Below, piece by piece: positions 1-10,700 of a stretch of DNA of 64,000 bases. How positions within the stretch are numbered: the stretch's first letter is position 1; every line of letters starts with the position of its first letter. The notes below the pieces were generated by a model, which was not told where the DNA came from, did no database searches, and saw only the letters and a program-made list of their open reading frames with translations. A program made the translations under genes and the position numbers. The stretch comes from Aptenodytes patagonicus (lineage: Eukaryota > Chordata > Aves > Sphenisciformes > Spheniscidae), in NCBI RefSeq assembly GCF_965638725.1, contig NC_134955.1, positions 13,234,316 to 13,298,315 on the forward strand. The letters run 5' to 3'.

Positions 1-23
1 CTTGAAAGTGTGTGGGCCCTTAT

Positions 24-40
24 GGGGGGGGGGGGGGGGG
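24..40. repeat. G17 mononucleotide tract
   Basis: An uninterrupted run of 17 G lies at the left edge of the window. Such runs are hard to sequence, so the true length is uncertain. Confidence 0.9.
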
Positions 41-282
41 AGAGTAAGTGTTTCTTTCTAGTGAGAGATGATATATCACTTAAAAACTCACTGTTGTAGT
101 GAAAGAAACACACGTGCGCTGTGAGTCCTGTTAAGAAAATGCCCTTCCCTAACTATTACATCAATCAGTCTGTATAGTATGAAAGTGTATTAAGTTTGTT
201 AATGTGTATTAGTTCACATTATGCACTCTAATGTAATGAGGTAGTGGAATTTTACTGGAGACTTTGGTATTGTTCATGCTTA

Positions 283-288
283 AATAAA
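283..288 (+). terminator. AATAAA, possible poly(A) signal of an upstream gene
   Basis: A canonical AATAAA lies in AT-rich sequence upstream of NRIP3. In human the next gene on this side is SCUBE2 in the same orientation, so this could end a SCUBE2 3' UTR. No SCUBE2 coding sequence was recognised in the window, so this is only a possibility. Confidence 0.2.
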
Positions 289-398
289 ACAAACTAAAGG
301 ACAGCCTGGCCCCAGGAATAAGGACTTTGCTTCTTGGAAGCTTAGAGCTGCCCATGAAGGATAAAGGATACTCCTGGACAACAAAGGTAACGCCAGCA

Positions 399-615
399 TC
401 ATAGAATCATAGAATCATTGAGGTTGGAAAAGACCTCTAAGATCATCGAGTCCAACCGTCAACCCAACACCACCATGCCCACTAAACCATGTCCCTAAGC
501 GCCTCATCTACACGTCTTTTAAATACCTCCAGGGATGGGGACTCCACCACTTCCCTGGGCAGCCTGTTCCAATGTTTCACCACTCTTTCAGTAAAGAAAT
601 TTTTCCTCACCCTCT
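399..615 (-). mobile_element. CR1 LINE, 5'-truncated 3' end
   Basis: The segment begins with the octamer-like tail repeat of CR1 read in reverse (two ATAGAATC units). It continues with the familiar body, including GGTTGGAAAAGACCTC, GAGTCCAACC and CCTGTTCCAATG. Because the tail is at the left, the element lies on the minus strand. It is only about 215 bp of a 4.5 kb family, the usual severe 5' truncation, and carries no usable reverse-transcriptase frame. CR1 is the dominant LINE of birds. Left and right limits are good to about 10 bp. A 10-bp direct repeat (CCAGCATCAT) occurs at 393-402 and 636-645. Confidence 0.93.
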
Positions 616-645
616 AACATGTCTTTGAAACCCTCCCAGCATCAT

Positions 646-1443
646 CTGGCATTAGAGATAGGTAACTATAGCAAGACTGGCTTCAGTGACGTCTGGATCA
701 ATAGACAAGCAGCAAGAATGCTGCAAAACTATAGTTGCTTTGCAAAGTTTTACTCTGATTAGTAATCAGTAGTGTGGATGCTAGTGATTAGTCAAATCGT
801 ACTGTACCTGAACATTTGACTGGTATAGGAACCCTGTGTAAAACCACATTTGAGATGCCCCAATTTGGCTGGGACAATTTTTGTGACAGTCCTTACCCTT
901 CCTGAGCACTTGAGTAGACAGTGACGATGCAGATCGGTGCCTGTAATGTTTCGGTGAGGCCAGTGGCATCCAGAGCCTGCCCTAACCCCGCTGGCCCCAG
1001 GTATAAGGTAGCAAACCTCAACGTGGCCAGTTGCATGGTCTGTGCAGGGCTGCATCACTCCAGCTCCGTGGGGCAGCGGCATCCGGGACCACATGGGTGC
1101 TGGGCAGCTGACACCAGCTGTGACACTTCAGGCTCCCTATCCAAGCCAAAAAAAGCTGTGCCTGCAGAGGTTGGCTGGGAGGTGCGCTGGCTCCTGGGGC
1201 TGTTTGCAGCTCTCAGAAGTCCCCCAGCAGCCTCAGCAGTCCCCCAGAGCCGTCGGATGCCTGCGGCTAATCTTGCTTTCAGGAGAGGCAGCAAGGAGGA
1301 ACTGTGCTGATTTATTCCCTTAGACCGAGCCTGAGCTCACCCACCGTTGTTTGTGCAACGTATTGCAATGTGCCCAACCCCTCCTTTACTCAGCGGCGCT
1401 GGCTGGAGTACCTGTCGGTCTCCAAACGTCACCAGGCTCTGAT
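646..1443. other. Upstream region of NRIP3, no gene seen
   Basis: This is unique sequence between the CR1 fragment and the NRIP3 promoter. Several short open frames overlap on both strands between 780 and 1330, but none resembles a known protein or has coherent splice sites. GC content rises toward NRIP3. Confidence 0.5.
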
Positions 1444-1449
1444 TATAAA
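1444..1449 (+). promoter_or_regulatory. NRIP3: TATAAA, candidate NRIP3 TATA box
   Basis: TATAAA lies 80 bases before the NRIP3 start codon. A start site about 30 bases downstream would give a 5' UTR of roughly 55 nt. No strong CpG island surrounds it, which fits a tissue-restricted TATA promoter. There is no transcript evidence. Confidence 0.35.
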
Positions 1450-1528
1450 GCGCAGGCGATAGAGCATCTCCCTGGCTCCATCTCTGAGAGGCGCATCTTT
1501 GAGAAGCGAGCTGTACGTGGGTGGAAAG

Positions 1529-1702
1529 ATGTTTTATTCGGGTATCCTGACAGAGCCGAGTAGAAAAGAAGTGGAGATAAGGGAAGCGGCATCTCTCCGC
1601 CAGCAGAGGAGGATGAAGCAGGCGGTTCAGTTTATTCACAAGGATTCTGCAGATCTCCTCCCTCTGGATGGGCTGAAGAAGCTGGGGACTTCAAAAGATA
1701 CT
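1529..1702 (+). CDS. NRIP3: NRIP3 coding exon 1
   Basis: This exon encodes residues 1-58 and ends in phase 0 at a GTAAGG donor. The chosen ATG corresponds to the human start (MFYSG). An in-frame ATG at 1499 would add ten residues but is not supported by the family. Confidence 0.95.
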
Positions 1703-4700
1703 GTAAGGCTTTATTGTGTTTACTGGAAGGAGACTTAAGAAGCTGGTAGGGCAGTGTCTATTTTTTTTCTTCATGCCATTTTTCTGTTAGGAGAAGTTGG
1801 TTGCTTGTGGAAATTGATTAAAAAAAATGAGGCTTTTGTATGTAAAAGGAAGAGAGTAGAAATATGATGCTAGTTATCACCAGGGTTGCTTTTTGCTAGT
1901 AGGTGCTTTCAGATGCCTGGCACTCAGATCTAAAAGCTTTTGATTTTATTTTTTTTTTTTTACATTTACATGAAAATGGGATACTGTTTTCAGCACAAAA
2001 ATCCTCTCTGAATCAGAGTAAATCAAAATGGCTTCATATAATACATACATATATACACATATGTTTGTGGTGCATATATACACACAACATACAATCATAA
2101 AAGATTTGGTAAAGTGCAGTCACTAGTACTTCAAAATATAAAACTGCCGAGATTACACTTTGATAAAGGCTTATGCATATTTTTTTTTTTAAAATGAAGA
2201 CACATAATTCTAGGTTTTACATATTTACATATGCCATGATCCATGTGATCCTGTAGCTGACATACAATATTCTTCATCGTGTCCAGGGGCTGGAGAGCAT
2301 TTCTAAATACTAATGTGCACAAATGTTTGAGCTTTCTCTAATGGGAAATGATACTTACATGTAGTATCAAAAGTTCTGATGTAAGGAGCAAAATCTAGAA
2401 AATACATCCTACCGAGGAAAGCTCCTTTACGTTTTTTTTGCCCAATTGTTGCAAAACTCTTGCACCTTGCAACACACAGTATTTGCTTCTTTCAATGCTT
2501 GATACAGATTCATTGAAAAAAGTGAATCTTTTTATTTTTAGTGGGGTAGTTTTGTTCTGTCACAGCCTTCCTGCTCAGCTGGGCTAGGCTTGTCTCTGCC
2601 TGGCTGAGATAAGTGGAATGAGTTGGCTGTTCTCTGCAGTGTGCATGGAGGTGATTTTTTTGACGTCCCAAATGTTTTGCAGTTGTAGGGAGTGAAGCTC
2701 CTGCCCAGGCAAAAGCTTGGAAGGAGCTTTCCTGGTCACCACTGAACAGCAGCTCTCTGTCGGGGAACTACAAAGTGCCTTTCAGAGCATGATGGTGGTG
2801 TTATTACTGTTATCTGCAGAGTCTAAATAACATGTCATGGCTCAGCGACCCAGAGTGTGCGGGGCTGAGACCCTGATGACAGGGGTTTCTGGTCTGCCCA
2901 GGTGAGAGAGGTAACAGGTAGCAGGAGCCAGGGGCACTGAGCACTGAAGTCCTTGTCCCTGCAGCAGTGAGGACCATGTTTGGCCTCAGCACCAGGGGCA
3001 GAGCATGGGGCTCCTTGCCACAGCCCTGGTCACAGAAACATCACCCAAGGTTTCCTCCCTGCTCCTGTGCCCGTGCCGGCTGAGCCGTGGCTGCAGTATC
3101 ACCTCTGCTGCACCCACAGCCCCTGTGAGGAGGGTCTGCATGGGGGGGGGTGTCTCTCCAGGGATGTGCCAAAGCCACAGCTCCTGATCCCCTCCAAGGA
3201 CAAAAAGGAGGTGCAGCGTGGCAGAGGTGTGCTGCCCTGGCTGTGGTGGGTCTCTGGCCAGGGATGGGGTGAGAACTGAGCTGGTATGGGCCACCCCACT
3301 GCAAAACCACCTTGTCCCCATGCCACAGCGAGGGGTGATGGGACAGTGGGCACATGTGGCCAGGTCTTGCCTTGGCCACAGCCTCCTGCCCCATGGGATC
3401 TATGGGGAGTCCTCAAAGCAACAGCACTGGCACGTCCTCAGGCCCATTCCCATGGTCCCAGAGAAGATGCCGTGAATTTCAGAGTTGTTGCAGTGGGTCA
3501 TGTTGCAGCGAAGCACTGCTGCCAGCACCGCTGTGCTCACACCACACATGGCCGGGACAGCAGTGAGCATCGCTTCAAGAGGAACCACCGTGTCTCCCCG
3601 GTGCCGTGGCTGCCCGTGCTCCTGAGTTGTCCTCAGGAGGAGTGGGAGATTGTGCATCCCTGAGACTGGAGAAGCACCAAGAGCCTCCAAAATGTGGGAC
3701 CCCACCTTGGCATGGCCCCAAACTGAGAGGTCCAGGTCCAGAGGGGTTGAGCTGCATGGTCAGGAGGCCCAGGGCATCAGGGGTCTTTGCCCAGGGCATT
3801 TGCACGTCTTTCTTGTGATAACTGCACACCTCCTAACAAAGCAGCACATTTTCGTGTCTAAAGCTGCATGACAGCTGTGGTGACGTGGGTGGAAGGGCTT
3901 TTTGACGTGACTGGCATTATTAATGCAGGGTTTCCCGCGGGGGGTTTTCCAGCAGTCTCAGCAGGAGAAGAGAGGAGGTAACAGCTCCCCAGAGACGGGG
4001 ACAGGTGGTGAGGACAGACCTTGTCTGTCAGGGTGACAGCTGGCAGCAACCATTCCGATTCTGGGGAGAAATCCCCTTCCTTTTGGCTGCAGTGAAGGGG
4101 GTGCTGCGCACAGCGAGGCAGCAGCAGGTCACTGGGGTGGGTGTGCTGGTGTCCCCCAGCTTGTGTGCTGTTACTCAGCTCCCAAAGCGTCTCTCCTGGT
4201 GATGCCCTGTATAGGCAGGTTTGATAAATACTTGTTATAATTATCTATGTTAAGCCTCTGATATTTTTCAGTGTATTATTCTGGGTTGGACCGAACTCTT
4301 CTAGCTCCTTGCTCCCTTTACGTATTCCACTTTGTTTGCCTAGTATAAGATCAAACTATAGTATAGCATACATTGGTTTTGGCAAATGTAGGGCTAGATA
4401 TACAGAGCAGAAATGGTTTTATTTTGATGCCTCACTATTAGCCTCCTCCCCGAAGCCCAGAAAATTGGCATGAGGTGGTCGTTAGCCGGGATTTGGTCTT
4501 TCTGACACCATAACTGTGACCCCCTGCCTGGCTTGGGCAGGGCGTGCTGGCCGTTGGCAAAACAGTCCTGCATCAATTTACATGCTGGGAACCAAAGTTA
4601 CAAAGAGTAACAAACAACAAAAAAAAGCATTTCCCCCTCCCAAAATGCCCTCAGAGCCTCCCCTGGGTGCCCAGGTCCTCAACGCAGCTCTGGGTGCCCC

Positions 4701-7700
4701 TGTGGCCCCATCCCCTGCTCCTGTAGCTGGTGCAACATTGCAGTTAATTGCAGTGCATTCAGTTTTCCCCGCTTTCCCACTGTGCACTCCCCAGAGTTTG
4801 TTGTGTCTTGGTTAAAATGCAAAAAACTTTGATGTTACGTGCACTGTCTTGGTCAGAGACCTGGCTGCTGCCTGGGCACCCAGGGGGTGCAGGAGAGCAG
4901 GGGGCATCTCTTGTCCCGCCTCACCCCCTTGCGAGAGGGGCTGACAGCACGCGAGCACAGGCTGCTGGTAGAAGAGGTGAATTTGGATGAAGGATGGGAA
5001 GAAGAGAGAGAAATTGGTTATTTGGTGGGACGAGCTCTGTTGGTGTGTTAAAACTCCTTTTTTCTACTGTCTAGGTACAGAAGAGAGGGCAAACCTCCTG
5101 AGATGGGTTTGGGGAGGGGAGGAGTTGGCATCTTCCCTGATTTTCATCTCCACCTGCGTGAAACTGTTGTTGACGGGTCTTGTTATCCCCAGATCTAGAA
5201 GCCAAAATAGTGGGAAACCTGCCAGAGAGATGGATACTGCAAGCTGCAGCGATGCACTTGCTTATAATTTATAAGCAAGTTCCTGTCTAATTTAGACAGG
5301 AACAAAACTGGACAGAATTATTTGTGGTTTTGACAGACAGTGGTAAATAGGTTCAGCAATAGCTGGTGTCTCCACTCACTTCTTTTAGGTTTCTACCGTG
5401 ACTTTGTTAGGGGATTATAGGTTTTTGCAAAGTTTCAGGGATGGAAAGGGAGATATCTTATTAAAAAAATTTTGGTTTGTATTTATATTGTACTGAACAA
5501 TACTAGGAAATAACATTTTTTTGCACTTACACAATGGTATGTAACATTTTATTTTTTTTATAAAACTTTCAACAGTTTTGTGTGATGCATAGAAAAACAG
5601 TACCAGATAATCTGGGTTACTTCAAACACCGGTCCTGGCCGTGTGGCCGGCCCGCGTTGGAGGGAGAACACGGCTGCCTTCCCCATTGCTGTCACAAGGA
5701 GGTTGTCCTCCTCTCCTTCCCTCCCAGACATGGTCTGCTTGCAGTTTTCCAGCAAATTGTGCGTTTGCAAATGTCCCCTGGCACGTTATCTGTTTACCAA
5801 GTATGTATCCATCACTTGAGTCATCTCCGTGACTAACATCCCTCACGCTGTTGCATACGAGAGTCAAGGGAAATACAAGTTAAAGCAAACTAATTAATAG
5901 CCTGAGACAGGATGGTGCTGCAGGGAACCTTTTCAGCCCCCTCTTGCTAGACTATTTCTGTACTGGAGCACAACGTAAGCAACATTTGTCCCCCCGAAGG
6001 CAGGATTCAGTGCGGCTTTCAGAAGAGCAAGCGTCAAGAAAAGACAGTCCCGTTTGTGGTGGTAACTCATGTTCACTGAGTGCTGGATTTTTTCTTTTCG
6101 GTGATGGATCCCATATAGGATTCATAAAACCAGGGCCTGAGAAAACCCACATATGTAACTGGTTAACAATCCACAGGAGAACTTGTAGTAAAAAAAATTT
6201 AGGTTTAAATCAAGGGTAGATGGCAGTTAAAATAGCAACGATGAGTGTGCTGGTGACTTGTTCTTCTCCGGCCTGTTCTTTCAAAGGTATTTGGCAACGT
6301 GATTGAGGCCAGGCAGATCAGAAGAGCACCCAGACGGTCCTGGATGATGCCATTCAGAAATTTCTTTCGGTCCTAGCTGAGCAGGGCTGGGCGCGAGGAG
6401 GTGACCCCTGTGCGACAGGCTGTCTTCTGGCCAGCTGGGAACTTGACCCATCTACTTCTCCAGTCCCCTATCCCCTCATTTGTTTTTTTTGATGATGTGA
6501 AGAATTAGTCCTCCAGATGTGTGCCTGAGTTGCAGGCAAACATAAAGGGTAAGAAGGACGTGCCATCCACTGTCAGCAAACCCTGGCTTGCATTTTTCCT
6601 CAGATGAGGAGCCTTGGAGGTAATCACAGTGCTGACTGTGCACCTACGGCTTCTGCCTCATGTAAGGGAGCCCTCACCTCCAAACTGATTTGCTTGTCCC
6701 TCAGCACAGGGTCCATTACTAGTGGAGCCAGTCTGCCTGCCTTTAATCTAGTTAAGTAATACTGGTTTCTGCTGTTCAGTCTCACTGGGAAGGTGGTGGT
6801 CACCAGAACAGTGCTGGAGCTTTGTTACTTCTTGTGCGTGAAGGAGACAGCACAATGTCGGATCTGATTTCTCCCCATCGTTGGGAGCGCAGCTACGTTA
6901 TCACCTTTACACAGGGCATGCTCTCTAGCATGCTGGTCAGACATAGCACCTGCAACCAAAAATGGTAATGAAATTTTATTTCCTTTCAAGTCGCAGGTTG
7001 TATGAAGAAGTAAGAACAGTGAAAAGTGGGGGAAAAAAGGAGATTATGTGTCCCAGTGACCACTGGTGTTAGCTGCATCTACCCAATTTCATCAGTCAGG
7101 TCTAGTTTAACCGCCCGTGTTATGCCTACAGCAGGATCTGAAGCACTAATGTGGTTGCAGTTATTTTAGGATGATGCCAAGTTGCATTAGCCTTTTGTAA
7201 GTGCTGTTATTTAACATGCCACACAGATTATTTTAAAGACAAGGCGCTGTGGACAAAGGTGCGTGCTGGCCAACTCTGAAAACCTCGGGCCGTGGTTCCC
7301 TGAGTTATCCTAATCCCATTTAAATTCCCTCGGGATGAAGAGGTTTGCTGGTTTAGATGTCTCTGCAGACACACAGGCATATTTAATATGAATGCAAAAA
7401 TTCAGGAATAAACGAGTAAGAAGGTCTCACTGCAGACAAATTAAAATCAGAAGGAAAGGGCAGTAATGCGGAGGGAGATTAGCCAGGCAGAGAAATGAGC
7501 AGATAATCAAGCAGAGTCATTTCACCTCCAGCAGAGTATGTGCATCCATCCGTGACGAACATTAAACATAAAAAGGCTTTTGGGAAAGCAGTTGGAGGAG
7601 ATTTTGAGAGGCAACATGCTTCTCACAGAGCAAATGGAAATGACAGAGAAAGCGAGAAGCCGCCATACGAAGCGTTGGGGGTTCCCAGGAGAATACCTAC

Positions 7701-10700
7701 CTACCTACCTACCTCAGATGATCTTCTCTCTTCCCCTCCTCTCCTTTCCCCCTTGTGGCATGGCACCCAGGATTGGTCCCATTTACTCACCCTTAGCAGC
7801 TAAATACAAATGCGGAGGGAAGAGAGACACAGGGCAATTTTAGATCAAATTCTGAGCTAAAGGCCAGACCAGGTCTGACAATAGACACCATCTGTAGCTC
7901 TCTTCTTGCAGTTGTGCCTTGTTCACTCGCACCTGTAAAAGCCAATGCACAGACACCCAAATCAGCTTCTTAAATTCTGGGTCAATTAATGCAAAGAGCA
8001 TTGCCACAGGTGGAGGCTGGACACAGGTTATGCCAGCCATGCCAGTGCTCAATGAAAGCATCTGTGTTCATTCAGTAAGTCCATACACCTTTTTCATACT
8101 TAGGTGGTGTGTGTAATTGGAAAGGTAATTTGTTACCTCTTAACTTTTCACATCACTGCAGAATTCCCGATATCCTTATCAACAGATGAAGGCAATTGCA
8201 GCTGAAACACTAGCTTGGAAAAGCCTGACTTGTTTTGATTCCTATATGAAATCAAACCTTGAACTTGAGTTTGGAAAAAGAAAGGCATCCCTCCAAATTC
8301 TGGTTAATATTTTGAAAGGATTATTCCCTTGCCAATACAAAGTAGTTCTCTTTAGTCAAAGCCAGGTAAGCCAGAGCTGGCAGGAGAGCAAACAGATGTA
8401 GGCTAGGAAGAGTACGTGTAGTTTGGGAATCAGGGAGAGTGAGACTTTAGGGCATCCCTCCCACAAGAGCAGCGCTGGCCTGCAGGCACCACAAGCAGGC
8501 TGGTGATGCAGGTCACTTCGTGGCTTTCTTCTGACTTCACCCTGCTCTTCTGTGTGTGTTTTTTCTTAAAGCAACCACATAATATCCTGCAGAAGCGCCT
8601 GATGGAGACAAATTTATCAAAATTACGAAGCAGCCGAGGCAGCTGGACTCTGAAAAGTGATATCTCAGCGCAGACCAACAAGCTGAATCAAACCAAACTG
8701 GGCAGCTCAGGGAAAACGGAGGACGAGGAGCTCATAGTGGTGAGCTGCCAGGTAATTGTCCCTCCCCAGCCTTCTGGTCTTTTTTCCCCCAAAATTTTAT
8801 TTCTGACAGCCTCAAGCTGTGCTCTTGTTCTCCATGTTTCCTGATTAGGGTTGCACTCCACTGGGGCTGTCACAGCCGTGGGGATGCTCTCCCTCTGCAG
8901 CTCAGGACTGCTGTGGCACAGACACCCACCTGGGTATCACAGAGAAAACTGGTCTGATGGATGTCTTCCCTTGGACATCAGGGCGGAGGGAATAGCCAGG
9001 CTGGGGCAGCATGCTGAAACGCTGAGGAGTAATTATCCGTGGCAAATCCCTGTGCTCACAGCCTATTTGTTTTCCTCAAATGCCATCCCTCTTTTCTTTC
9101 CCCAAGAGTAATTTTACATTTCTCCTCCTTACCCCCACGCTCTTTTGTATTTCCTCCTCTCCACAATATCCCCTCCTGCCTGCGGCTGCCCCTTCTGCTC
9201 TCTGCAGGGGCAAATGCTGCCGGGAAGTGTTCAGGACCCAACACCGTATTGTTTAGTAGCACCACCTTATTCAAAAAGCAGCTCAAGAGCCAACTCCTGG
9301 GTGGCTGGGGTGGTCAAAGTGATACCCTGCGGGCACTGTGCGTGCGGTGGAGCAGGGATGGGCTGGTGCAAGGAGATGTTGGCATTTCGGCAGGGACCGG
9401 TGTGTGCGGAGCGGAGACCCCGGACACCCTGCGCTCATCCCGCATCCCATGCATCGTCTCCCATCTCTGCTTGCTCTTGCAGTGTGCGGGGAAGGAGCTG
9501 AAGGCCGTGGTGGACACCGGCTCACAGCACAACCTCATGTCATCTGCCTGCCTAGACAGGCTAGGGTAAATATCCAGCTGGATTTCTGTTTTGTGGGAAC
9601 TTGTGGCACCTGGCAGCACAGGCAGCGCTCCGGGGGCTGGGGCTTCACTCACACCAGCAATGGCCATTCTGGAAGGGAGTGCTTTGGGCTGTGCCCAGGA
9701 AAACCCCTGAGCCTCCTCTTGCAACCAAATCCTGGCTTATTCTTAAATGTCCCTGCAGGGAGCTGAAATAGAAAGCTACTTGTACCAACCTATTCACCCC
9801 TGAGTAGATCCCTTTGGAGGGCTGGATGCATTTGTATTTTTTCAGTGCCTGCCTGTTTGTCGTTCAGTGCCTTGTGAAATAGCCGAAACCCCTCCTGGCC
9901 TTCTGTGTCCCTGGGGCAGGCGTGGGGCTGGGTCAGCCCAGCCCAGCCCTGCAGGTCCCCGCTGCTAGGCAGGGACCTGGCTGCTGGGCGTGCTCCTGCT
10001 GGTGGCTGCAGCACTGCTGGCCCCAGCACTGGGTGTAAAGCAGCTGTGCAGTTGTGTACATGCATTGTGCTCAAAATTTGGTGTCTGATGCTACTCCCAA
10101 TAACAAATTTCTCCCGGTTGAAGGGAAAGGAAATGTATTTACGTAGTGTTAGAGAGCTGACTGCCAGCCATTTGCAGCAAAACTCCAGCTGTTCTCCGAG
10201 GAGCAGGAGCAGGCATCAGCTCACACGGTATCGAGGAGATTTGGGCACTTTATTCCCATGGAGTCATTGCTTTTTATCGCTGACTTGCAGTGATTATGCA
10301 AAAACCAACTGCAGTTGCTCCCTGAACACTACTGCATGGCCCTGAATGAATGGTGCCTGTTTTCTGTCCAGACAGTAATTACTTTGCACAACAGTGTTTA
10401 GTGGCTGGAAGGTGGCTGCGCTTACTACAAACTTGTCACAAACTGTGGAGCTGCTTAGCCTAACTTACAGATGATAACAGTGCATTTGGAGGGGTCTCAT
10501 CTTGCAAGATGCCGTATTGGCTGCTCAATACATCTGAGTTGCACAGCAATGCTCTGTGATAGTTTGCTCTCTGTTACTCATGCGTCTCCCATGTAGTTTT
10601 TGCAGCACCAATCTGCTTCAGTAGTCCTGCCTGTCAAAGAGCACTTAAGAAATAGGTTAGAGCCAGTTTCTGCTCTCAGGTTATGGGGCTTCCCTCCTGA

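Noticed and set aside
1-300. SCUBE2 terminal exon
   Set aside because: Expected by synteny, but no SCUBE2-like coding sequence is visible; only a possible poly(A) hexamer.
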